In this document: piece by piece, positions 33,949 through 45,307 of the stretch
Position numbering within the stretch: position 1 is the stretch's first letter
Layout: each line of letters starts with the position of its first letter
Source: Isoetes taiwanensis
Lineage: Eukaryota; Streptophyta; Lycopodiopsida; Isoetales; Isoetaceae
Reading direction: 5' to 3'
Assembly (NCBI GenBank): GCA_021234155.1
Contig: JAJEKV010000010.1
Location: forward strand, 10,650,511 to 10,714,510
DNA: 64,000 nt
The notes under the pieces: model-generated
Databases searched by the model: none
What the model saw: only the letters and a program-made list of their open reading frames with translations
What the model was told of the DNA's origin: nothing
Made by a program: the position numbers and the translations under genes

Positions 33949-35217
33949 TCCGCTGAAGTCTCGGGAGAAGGAATGGTTGGAGCAACTTGAGTTGGGACAG
34001 ATAGCTCATCTTGAGTGTCTTCATGGTCATCAGAAAATGGAAAATACTTGATCTCCCATAGTGTTTGATGATTGGGCGTTGGAATACTTAAAGTTGGAAA
34101 TGTGGCTTCATCAAAGAGAACATCTCTAGAAATAATCACCTTCTTTCGCTCAGGATGATAGAGTCGATAGGCTTTAGCAGTGGTACTGTAGCCTATAAAG
34201 ATGCATCTATTGCTCTTATCATCCCATTTCTTGCATTGAGCCTTGGGAACATGGACATATCCTGCACAACCAAAAATGCGTAAGTGTGTTAAATTGGGTT
34301 TCTTGTTGTACCACACTTCATATGGAGATTTGCCATGTAAAGGTTGGATAAGAAGGCGATTTTGAATATATGGTGCTGTAGCAAGAGCTTCTGCCCAAAA
34401 AAGAGTTGGACAGGCCACTAATTTTCAGCATGCTTCCTGTACTCTCTGCTAGTGTTCGATTCTTGCGCTCCGCAACGCCGTTTTGTTGTAGAGAATGTGG
34501 TGCAGTCAACTGTCTTCCAATCCCATTTGCAGTACAAAAAGTATTGAATGTTCGAGAAGTGTACTCGCCTCCATTATCAGATCTGAGATTTTTAATGGTG
34601 CGACCAATTTGATTCTCAACATAAATTTTATACTGCTGAAATGCTTCAAAGGCAGCAGATTTCTTCTTAAGGAAATACACCGAGGTAAACCGTGAGAAAT
34701 CGTCAATAAAAGTGATAAAATACTTAGCACCAGTGTCGGAATAGTCTGGAGATTCGCCAATATCAGAATGAATTAATTCCAAGACTTGTGTGGAGCTTGT
34801 ATCACTAGCTTTTGGGAAAGGAAGGCGATGTTGCTTGCCAGAGAGACAACCTTCGCATATGGGCAGCATATTGCAATCTAAGTCATTGCTGGGGACCAAT
34901 TGCTGTGCCTTGATTTGCTGGAGTACATGCTTGCCAACATGTCCAAGGCGGAGATGCCACTTCAAGGTTTCAACCTGCTTTGTATGGGCTGTTAAAGCCG
35001 CCTGAGAAGCTGGTCCATTAGTGTCAAGTCTATAGAGACTTCCTTCACATATGCCATCAGCAACCTTGTGACCATTGGGATCTACAAGTTGGCACGAATG
35101 AGTAACAAAATGAACTTTAAAACCAGCATCAAATATCTTGCTTACGGAGAGCAAGTTTTTGGGTAGAGCAGGGACATGCAAGACAGTATGAATAGCCTTG
35201 CGTTCACCATTAGGCAA
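33949..35217 (-). pseudogene. Copia integrase
   Basis: GAG-pre-integrase zinc module WHLRLGHVGKHVLQQI…CEGCLSGKQ, then DDE core: ELIHSDIGESPDYS, NLRSDNGGEYTS and NGVAERKNRTL (Asp, Asp, Glu retained). It continues after a frameshift near 34420 into the plant copia C-terminus (PYEVWYNKKPNLTHLRIFGC). The upstream end joins the gag/protease piece through a further shift near 35217. Confidence 0.88.
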
Positions 35218-35974
35218 TTGTACTGTGACAATGCCTTGACTGCTACATTTAGTGCACTATCATCACCCAAAAGGACGGTTTGTCCAGGTGGAATTGAATG
35301 ATAAGTGGTAAAATATTCTCTGTGGGGGTCATATGTAGCAAGCAGAATCAAATAGCCAACCATTTCTATTATAAGAAGAAGAAACAGGCTGGTATTGAGT
35401 AAGACACAACCTGTGTTGATGATCACTTGTAATAATGTTGGCTTCAGTCTTTTTCTTCTTTTCATCATACTTGCGTTTGTGACACTCTCGATAATAATGA
35501 CCGTCTTTGTTACAGTAAGTGCACTTGACTTTCTTGCGGTCAGATGGCTTGCCAAAATTAGTACCATTATTGATCGAATCTTCTTTAGATAATGATGCAT
35601 TGAATTTATTAGTTTTGAACTTGCGTCCAAAATTAGACCTTCTATTATTGGAGAACAGAGCCACAACCTCTTCATTGGGAGAATTCATTGATTTTCTTCT
35701 GGTCTCCTCTTGTAACAGCATGGAAATTGTAGGTTGTAGCTTCAAAGGATGTTGAGAAGATGATCCAGGTTGAACTGATCCCATAATTTGTGCTCCTATA
35801 GAGCGTACAAAGTTCTCATAAGAAGGAGGTAGACTCCCTAGTAAGGCCATAACTGCATCAGATTCGTTAATAGGTGATCCAACTGCTGCTAGCTGCTCTA
35901 ATAACATTTTGAAGGAATTGATATACTCAGCCATTGGCTGGTTTTCTGTCATTTGTAGATCTTTATAAAATTTT
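35218..35974 (-). pseudogene. Copia gag with zinc knuckle and protease remnant
   Basis: The UBN2-like gag core MTENQPMAEYINSFKMLLE…LLGSLPPSYENF is followed by a knuckle CTYCNKDGHYYREC (CX2CX4HX4C). The protease start WLFDSACY has Asp-Ser-Ala where DSG is usual. A frameshift follows. The upstream gag part (AWDSLVWIYEPQDV) lies beyond the MITE at 36529-36615. Confidence 0.82.
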
Positions 35975-36528
35975 CATTAGAGGTAATTTGAGATCTCATT
36001 TTGTCCCATTAAGGGATGCTTAAAAAGCCACATCAGCTTTTTAAACTGTCCAATAAGAGAAGAGCTCCAGTGTATTTTATTCCAGTATTATGTGGCAGCA
36101 GTAATTAATGCAGTTCTAACTAACTTTTGCAGTGTCATTTTTCTACTATAACTTTTGATCAAAAACTCCGATTCGAACACTATTTGTGGCAATGGATTCG
36201 TCTCCTCAAGATCTTTCTAATGACAACCATTGTTATATCTTTTGGGATGTAAATATATAAGAAAAGAGCAAAAAACCATATTTTTTAAGGTTAACACATA
36301 TGGCTTGTATTGAAATACATCATAACCATATATCACTTGAAAGATCTTTTCATTTTGCATCTAATGCAACAAACGCCGCAGCATTTTCATGAGTAGATCA
36401 AAAGTTATAGGGAAAAAATGACAGCAATGAAGTTGTTAATGCTGCATTAATTGCAGTTTGATGTAGAGTACTCATTCTATTGGAGGATTCTTATGGGGAC
36501 AAAAGGAGATCTCAAATTACCTCTAATG
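35975..36528. mobile_element. 554 bp MITE with 32 bp terminal inverted repeats
   Basis: The ends begin CATTAGAGGTAATTTGAGAT and match as inverted repeats over 32 bp with one mismatch. There is no coding capacity. Excision on paper rejoins the copia gag frame exactly between LFLR and KFYKDLQ with no duplicated bases, so a target-site duplication is absent or unrecognisable. Superfamily undecided. Confidence 0.85.
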
Positions 36529-36615
36529 CTTCTCAAGAATAGTTTAGTACAAACATCTTGAGGCTCATAAATCCATACAAGAGAATCCCAGGCTTTCTTG
36601 GACGTTTTAGCTCGC

Positions 36616-39600
36616 ACACTGCAGCTCGGCTAAAAGCACCACCGGAAAAGAAGTCGAGAACAGTGCAACCTTCCAGCATCAACTTCTGTACTAGATAGGT
36701 GCACGTCCTACTTTCCAACCCGATTTTGCACCGATACTCCTCCCCCACTGCTGCACCCTTTGTCGCGACCAAGGTCGTCTGACCAATAAGTTAGGGGAAA
36801 ACAGATGTTAGAAACATTGATAGTCAACAAGCAAATTGGGCGGGCACCCAATTTAAAATGCATACCTGCTGCACACTCATGATCAGGCAAATTCTTTTCG
36901 ATGTCCTGTTTTTCTCGTAAATGCTTGGGAAACTTAGCATATTGCTTTGGATGGTGGAATTGGCGAAGCAAATATTTATTTCTATCTTGATATGCGTGGC
37001 CATTTAGTCTCTCGGCAATATACATTAGCGGGGACAAGACATTGCAACTCTCGAACTCTAGAGGTAGAAGCGGTTACGGCGGGGGTCTGGTAGGAACCAA
37101 CCCAAACACGGCCGCCACCGTCTATTGTCTTCATGGCGGATAGGCACTCATTGAGGCGGATGCAGGGTAATAAATATAGCTACCAAAAAAGGCTGCTGGT
37201 CCGTCATCGTCTTTGAAATTTGGTCAAGGAATTTTTCATAATCTTCCTTTGGCCATTTCTTTGTATATCCAAGTCGCATCCAATGAAGCGGGCGGTGTTT
37301 ACCACGCCCACGCACAAACCTCGCGGACTAACGTGGAAACACTTGAAAGGTTTGCCACCCTCCTCAAGCCCCGGCCCAAGAAGATATTCGTCTACTTTGT
37401 CAGAGGGACTCGGGAAAATCTTTCCTTCTCCATCTCTTTTCGTCCTTCGCCCATCCACTGATGCTACTTGCGAACATAAGCATCCGGATTCTCCTCGTGA
37501 ATATGGGGTGAGCTTGCCTCAAAGGCACCATGTCTTGAAAAAGGAAGTTTCTTCACTTCCTTCATGTATCGACAAGGGCCCGCTCCATTGTTCCAATCTT
37601 CTTCAGCTCTAGGGCTCCTCGACTTTCATGGTACGTCTCCCGGTATAATCCTTGCTTCCCTTCCAGGAATGTGGTGCCATCCTTGATCTCCTTGGCAGAC
37701 CTTTGGATCTAGAGGATGCATGGACTTTAATGGGCGACAGGGAATTATTGGTGAAAAGTCTAAGCCTATCCTTCACTTCAATTTTTCTCCCTTCTCCCTT
37801 CAACCGGGTCTTACATTAGAATAACTGGGCAACTTCGGTGCACAGATTCCACGACTTCGTCGTCAAGATATACAAAGTAGTCGTAGTCACGATAGTTGAC
37901 TTCTTAATCGTTTTGGCCTTCTGACTTTCCAATCTGCATGACCGAAGGCACGGATAAAGCGATACACATCATCTTAATTTGCTTGCACTAGTTGACCCAA
38001 ATTGGTACGCCCAATTTCGGATCATCCGACACTTGGGGAAAGGCGGGGCGCTTCAATTCCACTGAAACGGTTCCGAAATTGGGCGAAGCCCTATTTGCGC
38101 CGTTAGGGGAAATTGAAGCTAATTGAAAAGAGTGCCAACGGTCGAAATTGGGTGCAGTACCAATTTCAAACTAGTGGATAGCACGAAACCGAAATAATGG
38201 TGGTAGTGCACTTGCGGAATAAAGCTCCAAATGAAGGCGGAGTGCCCGCGTTTGCCCTTCTTAGGCTTCCCTGTAGATGCCCAACGGTTCTGAAGTCTTC
38301 TTTGTTATGTCATTATTCTCCGGGCCGACCACGAACGCATTTTCGATTCTTTGTGAGATTTCTACCCGGGTTCTAATTTCCTTTTGGCATAGAAAAAAGA
38401 ATATCGGTTACGCCAAGTGCTTCCTTTCGAGAGGTTATGCCAAAGCTTGTGTGACAAGCGGTTGAGCAACCGTGGTCGTATGGTTGCCATTTACAATCGA
38501 TTCTACGCATTTTGCGGGTCCTCCGCCTTCTTCCACTTGATTGCTCGCCTACGCCATGCGGGATCGAGCGGCACGACATCAGCACCACGTGGAGGGTGCA
38601 TCGATGGGCGATAAGCGGTTCGTAGATAGTGTCCAAGTGCTGGACTTATGACCCTACAAGTCATATTTGCGGGGCTTTATGCATCTTGAACACATCGACT
38701 TCAATCTCGGCCCACCCCCGGAGGGTAGATTCTCTCCCTCGCTTGATGCTTGCTATGGCGTTACGTGACAACTCATATACGCTCTCTCCCCGAGTGGCGT
38801 CGCCACCACGGATGGAGTGAACTTCACGATCCGCTTGGGCTACTCTCCCCGTTCTTGGATGAAGAAGCGGACAAGGACTCCCTCTCAAACTATTTGGGCT
38901 CTGTGGATAAGATGTCGCTTGCGCCTCTTGGACGGACCACCTAAATCTTTTCCTCTGGCGCTTGGGGGTTCCTCTTGGGGCCAATGGTCCTCTTCACACT
39001 CACCTCGGGCGACCTTGATATTCTCTTCATTCCAAGAATACAAGTTTAGTGGCAGACTTTATGGTGAATAGCCAGCAGGTGTCCTCGCCTTCTTTACTCT
39101 TTCCCGGTCTCCATGGGCTTGTCCCCCTAGCGCTTGTCTTTGTCTCACCTTTCTTGTATCTAGACTTAAGCCACTTAGTATCGTATACTTTAGGTTGGTT
39201 TTGCCCCGATACTCAGTGAGCGATTGCTTTTCGACACGCTTACGTTTGTGTTCTAATATCCACTGCCTGCTAGCGTAGTAGCCATCCAAGATATCAGTTC
39301 TTGATTTGATGCCCGAACGCTCTAAACTTTCATATGAGTCTAGCGCCCATCCTTTCTGAGCGCAAGAATGTGGGCTTTCCTTTATACTTCGCGTTCATCA
39401 TACATGGCTCGTTACTTAGAAAGTGGAACTTTATAACGGACGAAAGTCCGATCTGGTGTCTTCAACATCGATGAGGAAGTCATCCTTGTTCTCGGCGAGA
39501 CCTCCGATACCAGCCCGAATTCATTTTTTCCCCGCCCTATCTTGCCAAAGAAAAGCAAAAGATCCTTGAGGTGGTTTGTCTGGGACCCAGGATGAATATT

Positions 39601-39770
39601 CCCTATCTCTATGCACCAGACCCATTCCTCAGCAACCGTCAAAATTTCATGGGGCACAACCTGGATGCCAGCAAACAGTTCTTTCTCTTCTTCTGTTCTT
39701 GCATCCTCTATTGCAATAGCCTCTGCAAATTTGGGTCCGTCACCAGGAACCCGAAAGATGCATGAAATTA
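36616..39770 (-). pseudogene. Methyltransferase-like gene 2 (decayed, spliced)
   Basis: Minus strand from 39770: GDGPKFAEAIAIEDARTEEE, VAEEWVWCIEIGN, KDLLLFFGKIGRG (39700-39480), WILEHKRKRVEKQSLTEYRG (about 39260-39200) and WLKSRYKKGETKTS, then an exon end CCCGAG|GTGAGT near 39000. Then come broken pieces (NYRDYDYFVYLDDEVVES near 37890; DKVDEYLLGPGLEEGG near 37400). Next is an 87 bp GT-AG intron (36779-36865) holding a P2 palindrome, and finally a methyltransferase-like motif: TYLVQKLMLEGCTVLDFF, SGGAFSRAAVCEL (36770-36625). The copia truncation point follows immediately. There are many stops. It appears related to gene 1 at 27702-28341 through the helix-loop motif; function tentative. Confidence 0.4.
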
Positions 39771-39837
39771 AGCCATATTAATTCCTGCAGAACGGAAAGT
39801 AGTGTTAGTACTTGGGAGACTTGGGGCTGAAGAGACT

Positions 39838-40345
39838 GTTGTATGATGGAGGCAAATTGGGCGCCCGCCCAATTAGGCCGGATCCCTACGCACACTAAAT
39901 TGGGCGCCCGCCCAATTTGCTCTGCTCAACTCATGGTGAGCCTTGGGGCTGAGGAGACAATTGCATCACAGGGGCCAAATTGGGCGTCCGCCCAATTTGG
40001 ATTGTCCCTACGCACACCAAATTGGGCGCCCGCCCAATTTACTCGGCTCAACTCATGGTGAGCCTTGGGGCTGAGGAGACGATTGGCCAGATCCCTACGC
40101 ATACCAAATTGGGCGCACGCCCAATTTACTTATCCCTCACACCAAAGTGGGCGGAAGCCCAATTTGCCTATCCCGGAGAGCACGACTTCCTTGGATGGTA
40201 GACTTGGGTAGAGTAAATTGGGCGGGCGCCCAATTTAGTCTACCATCCAAGGAAGTCGTGCTCTCCGGGATAGGCAAATTGGGCGTCCGCCCACTTTGGT
40301 GTGAGGGATAAGTAAATTGGGCGTCCGCCCACTTTGGTGTTAGGG
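39838..40345. repeat. P2 palindrome cluster with direct repeats and a long inverted repeat
   Basis: At least nine copies of AATTGGGCGNNCGCCCAATT-like palindromes: 39855, 39898, 39978, 40020, 40107, about 40145, 40216, 40277 and about 40315. The two central bases vary (CC, TC, CA, GG). A ~125 bp direct repeat (CTCAACTCATGGTGAGCCTT plus two palindromes) occurs at about 39880-39960 and 40000-40085. From 40106 to 40335 two ~98 bp arms are near-perfect inverted copies around a 32 bp loop that is itself a P2 palindrome. Other P2 copies: 36834, about 41755, 41862, 41917 and a partial one at about 42050. Confidence 0.88.
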
Positions 40346-41388
40346 AAAAAGTCCAATGTTTTGCAAAATGAAAGACCCTCAGGGAAGCAATTGGGTGCCC
40401 TATTCAGTTCTGCACACAGGTATGCATTTGTGGGGACCAGTGAGGCATCTAGAAGATGTTAATATGTCAGCCACAGCCCAATTTCCGAGATGCAATAGCG
40501 GGATACTCAATCAGGCAGGCGCTCAAGTTTATATTAAGAAAGTAGTCCAGCTTACCTTTGCCTCCTGTGGTGGGGCGAGATGCCATCAACTGCTAAGATT
40601 CCTTGGTGTACAGGGGTACCCAGGCGATAGGACAATGAAGAGAGGAAGGCGCCAACAGGATGGCGACAAGCGGCCGAGAAACACAAGGCGCCAAGTGCTC
40701 GATCCGAAGCCGGCCGGTTGGTTGAGGAGTATAGTCGCGGCGGCACGGGATAGGGATGAGAATGCCTTTTGTGGCTAAGAAATATGAAGGCGACAGTGTT
40801 AAGCGGAGCACAAAGCGCCAAAGAAGCACAGAATTTTCTAAATCTGCAGTCGAGGAGAATGAGGGGCTTTTAAAGGGTTATGGACCTTTCATGACGCGAA
40901 GACAAGTGTCGTTCATGTAAGAGTTTTGCCTTTTGAAATAAAAATGGACCGTTGATGGGTTCGAGCGTGACGAATTAATTGTGGACCTTAATAATAAGTG
41001 CACGGAGATTTTGAATTTCAAATCTGTCATTTAAAGCCCGCCCAAAATTAATTCGAGTCATGCAGGTGTCGCACGTGCTTTAGGCGGGAATTTGTGTTTA
41101 AAAGTTCCGGGCCGGACACATTAGGTGGGACATTTAACTTTCAAAATAGGGGGGAAATTACATTCAAATTTTGGGGGGAATTCCTGTTTAAATGTAAATG
41201 CGCTTCAAACCTGTTGTTTTTCTGGCAGTGCTTTGTTTGGCTACTATCTTTTCTGCAAGATGCAAACATCTTCAGCGATTCATACTCATGGCCACGAGAT
41301 CTCCAAAGGTTTGTGCTGCTCCACAGTTAAATTCGCCATACCTCGATGTGTAATTGCTGCAAATGTGATGTGAAGGGATGTAATCAAT
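40346..41388. other. No confident gene
   Basis: Short open stretches on both strands (for example plus-strand basic TMKRGRRQQDGDKRPRNTRR near 40635) without family signals. The 41040-41200 part is AT-rich with G-runs. Confidence 0.3.
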
Positions 41389-41480
41389 CACGCCTTTCCA
41401 TTCACGGCTGTTCATTCGCACCTCTTCAAGCACGCCTGTTCATTCACACCTTTCCATTCACGCCTCTTCATTCACGCCTT
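41389..41480. repeat. Degenerate tandem repeat of CATTCACGCCT
   Basis: About six copies of a ~15 bp unit (CATTCACGCCTGTT and variants). The ACGCC core matches a P1 half-site. Confidence 0.65.
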
Positions 41481-41986
41481 TTCGATGGCGCCTGTTGATT
41501 TACTCCTCATCATTCACCTGGTTACTGTAAGATTTACATAAACTCTAAGTTTCGATGCAGTCCATCCTTTTCCTGAAATTGGTGTGCAGGAATTGTGTGC
41601 CTGCTATTTTCTCCATTAACCCTTGTTTGTAGTCAGGCCCTTCCAATGCTTGATTGTATTTGTTTTGGTAGCTCAATGATAAATTCCAGTTAGTGTCTGC
41701 CTCCTTAGTTCTTTTAGTGTCTGCCTCCTTCAGTTTCATCTACAGAAAGGGACAAATTGGGCGGTCGCCCAGATTGTCCCTTTGTGTAGATGACCAGATA
41801 GGTGAAACTGTCCGGGTGGGCTAACTGTATCTCGAATGTGTTTTCTCTTGGTGACAGCTAAATTGGGCGGGCGCCGAGTGTCTGTCTACTTTACAGCTCT
41901 TCTACCACCACAAACAAATTGGGCGGGCGCCCAATTTGTGCGCGGATATGGCCTGTTCAGAGTGAGAATCTTCTTTTCTACCCATT

Positions 41987-42448
41987 GTGAGAGTTACTGC
42001 ATCCAATACTAACCTTATACCAGGAGAATCTAAAGACCTCATATGTAAAAAAGGGCACCCGCCCAATTTCATTGTCCTTGTAACCATTGAATCCCCCCAG
42101 GTCATTTGCATTGCTTTCTCGTCTTCCTTACTCGATTTTAACACTACGGAAATCCTTGTGCAGATTGTGTATCTCTTCCTTAATGAACATCTAGTAGCAA
42201 AGGGAGTTGTGGGGCAAATGACACAATGCCACTTCAAGGAGATATCGAATGGACTAGTGAGCGTTGGTGTGGAGGAAGTGTTCGAAGGCCACCATACCCT
42301 TCCTTGGCCAACTCCAGATGCAACCACAATAGCAGAAGCCAGAGGCTCATTCGTTCTCTGGAGAAGTGAAGATGCTCGTGAGTCGATCACGCTAATGGCG
42401 TCCCCAGCAAAGACAAACGAGAGGTGGGGAAGGAGACACAACCGCTGA
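41987..42448 (+). pseudogene. DUF8039-like transposon-protein fragment
   Basis: The open stretch includes VAKGVVGQMTQCHFKEI, LVSVGVEEVFEGHHTLPWPT and TTIAEARGSFVLW. This pattern (short beta strands, a Val-x-Val-Glu pair, LP-x-P, then an IxEAxGSFVxW end) matches my memory of the DUF8039 domain found in plant CACTA-related proteins. A frame break follows near 42448. P2 palindromes lie just upstream (41755-41936). Confidence 0.55.
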
Positions 42449-42726
42449 CAAGATATACCCTTCTTGAAAAGGATTGTGAGATATGGCACTCATGCGACTC
42501 CATTATCGCCGGAAAGGGATTCATATCTTTCACTGGCCCCGATGATGCAGTTTGTGACCAGTTTCTGGGTTTCAAGTTTGTGGGAGTATCATGGCTGATC
42601 GGGTTTCCCCCCTTTACGAAGTGAACATCCGTTGCCGGGGTTGCTTGCGTGGTGCCGGGCGGGGATGCTGTGAGATGGAGCAATGACCTCGCCCCATGTT
42701 GACGGAGTAAAGGTCTCCGAGAGATA
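42449..42726. other. No confident gene
   Basis: Coding-like but broken sequence between the DUF8039-like fragment and copy C. Confidence 0.3.
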
Positions 42727-45222
42727 TTGACCGCAGCACCGCAACAGGAAGCAGATATTGTGTCCAGCCAGGGAAGCTCAGAGCATCAGAAGCACCCAAA
42801 TTATGAGAAACGACATTACACTTTTCATTCCCGACAGCCCAGGAAGGTTGTTAGGCCACCAAAGCTTGCTCGTCTCACCACTCAGAATGCTATCCTCAAT
42901 TACAGGAGGACCTTGTGTTGCAAGAATAGGTGTTGCGTCAGGTTCTCTACCAATCAAGTTGTTAACATGCGAAAGGAATTCCTTGCCATGAAATCAAGTG
43001 ATAGGGTTACTTTTGTTTATGACATGTTCGCCAACAACATGAAAGGTCGAAGAGTGGGACGACTGGTGCTGCAGGGGAATCTCGTTTGGCGAAAAAGGGC
43101 GTGGTACCTTGGTCTCGGGGATCTCAAAGTCGGCGATCTGAAATGGAAGGCCCAATTTCTTGAGGGTGCACGCAAGGCCGAACATGGTAACTTGTGGCAC
43201 CTTGAAGCCTCGCCTCCTCGGCGTTGGCATGTGAGGGCCGTGTTTTCCATGTTCGTGAGGGAGAACGGTGAATCCTTGCCCCACCGCAGCCAGGAGAAAC
43301 GAGGAGGGATAAGAGAGAATGTCGGGAAGTTGCCTGCAATGTTTACTGAAGTCCAAAGATTCTAGAAGAGGTTAATGCGAGGTTGTGGCATTGACCGCAA
43401 GAAGGTATCACCGATGTGTTTTCATAGAACGTGGAGGCGGAGCTTCCCGACGTCGATATCGCCAAAGAAAATTGCATTCTCCAAATGCGATACATGTGAG
43501 GTGATCCGCACGGGTTACCAAGACCAAAGATGAAGGAGAGAGGAGGATGTTGCATGATGAAAGAAGAGCGATAGACTGGAGCAGGCCTCGTGGTCGCACA
43601 CACGCTTCGTCATGGAGATTATACTCCCACGTATCCCGGCCAATATCTTTGTATTATTCACGACAAAATGGATCAAGCCAAAACAATGATTCCAAAATTG
43701 CAACAATCTGCGGAAGTCTCTCCTCGGAGACTTGACAAGCTGAAAACGACATTGACTGGTGCATTGACTCATGGTCATGGGAATGGATCCTATGGAAACT
43801 TTGCCCTGGACTTATGGCCAGATGACTCTAACTTCCATGTAGGTTCTTTGAATAGCATCTTGAAGAGATTAGAGATGGGGCACGAGTATGCAGGAGGCCA
43901 CCTGTCAGTGCCTGAATCATCTGCTCCAAAATGGGTCTCCTCATTGCGAGACACAACGGCCTTGGAGTCAAAGTTGTCACTACCAATACCAGCATACCTG
44001 CTAATTTGCCACAGGCACAGGGACCATCATTGAAGCCTCTGCCCAAGTATTTGCAGCTGGACAACGCATCTGGACAGAACAAGAATAGGTATGTCTTCTC
44101 CTATCTTTCTTACCTAGTATATCTTGGTGTGTTTGAAGAGATTGAGCTAGGGTTCATGATGCCCTGGTCACACACACATGATGATATCGATGCCTTGTTT
44201 GGTAACTTCTCTACATCTTTAAAGAAGGCGAGGTGCTCACAATGCCGTAACCATCTTTATGAATTCCACAAATGCAACTTGAATACACCTTGCCCTATGT
44301 TGTTGACAAAGTTCCGATTGGAAGGGTTTTATAGAAGGCTACATACCGGATGGGGATGATAGATTGACAGGTCATACCACCCCTCTTACTTTCGGATTCG
44401 CTATGAATGGTGATTGGCCACATGTATTACAAAACTAGACCCACTTACCCGGATTGGTTGCCTCACCGGGTGGAATAAAGATGTGGAAAGAAAAAGAGGA
44501 CGGGAAGCCCATGATGCCAGTTGATATCCTAAGTCGCTTCCTCCCAAGAAATCGGTGAAGGACCTTGGCCTGCTGCGAAACAAGATCCACAAGCATATAT
44601 TGCATTGGGTTGCTTGTTCAACGCCTAACAAAGGTGCTCCGAACTGCCGACTACCGGCACAGTTCACGCCACGATTGAATATTGGATGAAACTCTTGCAA
44701 GAACTTCGGGAACATCAGCGAGGATGAAGGCACTTATAATGACTTCGCCACGTACTAGGGCAAGCACAAGCTCCACCTCATGTAGTCAGTAGTGGTGGAG
44801 CCAATTGTTACTATCACTCCTCCTTACGCCGGCCCCGGAAGGACAAACCTGTCTCGAAATTCAACCCATACAAAGATTTGAAGAAAGGTATGTTTATTAT
44901 GGCACGCCCTGATGATGTGTTGTGCCCAACTTGGGTGGGCCTAGCTACTGAGGACCCACAAATGGATGATAAGAAGGAGAACTTTGAGACTATTCTGGTG
45001 ACTTGGTGGGAGCCAATCCCAGTGAGGAACCAAGTCTACCTAGCTAATTATGCCAATTGCTGGAAGAAGAGATGGAGGCCAACGACTGCAAGTGACCGCA
45101 TAGAAGTGGAGACTATCGACTACGCTTGGGAGCCATCAAACAAGAAGAAGATACCTAATACTATTAAGATACCCGTGCATGCTGCTGAGGCATATGCAGC
45201 ACTCGCAGGGGATGTCAACTAG
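42727..45222 (+). pseudogene. DUF7869-like transposon protein, copy C (most complete)
   Basis: N-terminus with paired cysteines and FSTNQVVNMRKEFLAM (about 42910-43000) aligns with copy B. Then a stretch of doubtful frame (43060-43400), WRRSFPDVDIAK and FSKCDTCEVIRTGYQ (about 43430-43520, two frames). The core is LCIIHDKMDQAKT (about 43650), FALDLWPDDSNFHVG (about 43800), LQLDNASGQNKNRYVF (about 44055) and SHTHDDIDALFGNFS (about 44170). KEKEDGKPMMPV and the C-terminal barrel MFIMARPDDVLCPTWVG follow, then VTWWEPIPVRNQ and YANCWKKRW to a stop at 45222. A frameshift near 43930 and several more breaks in 44360-44880. A transposase-like role is inference. Confidence 0.72.
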
Positions 45223-45307
45223 TGTATGAAAATGAGTCATTCATCCAAGTGTACTAAAAAATGGTCCATAAATTCAGGTATTGTCCATAATTAATGAAAT
45301 TGTGCTT

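Larger units (their letters stand above)
31412..36615 (-). mobile_element. 5'-truncated Ty1/copia retrotransposon
   Basis: In minus orientation: gag, protease remnant, integrase, RT, RNase H, polypurine tract (AAGGGGGAG) and a 3' LTR beginning TGTAGCGAATG at 31747. No 5' LTR or gag N-terminus is present. At about 36610-36622 the gag frame (TSKKAWDSLVWIYEPQD) abuts methyltransferase-like sequence directly, so the element is truncated there. It is itself hit by a MITE (35975-36528) and a CACTA-end fragment (about 33811-33948). Confidence 0.88.

Noticed and set aside
35975-36528. Stowaway/Tc1 assignment from a TA next to GAGG in both ends
   Set aside because: Taking TA as the target duplication would leave extra bases that shift the copia gag frame; excision at CATTAG/CTAATG restores the frame exactly.
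39838-40345. CRISPR-like array of palindromic repeats
   Set aside because: Repeats are irregularly spaced, spacers are themselves repeated or inverted, there are no cas genes and the context is a plant nuclear genome.
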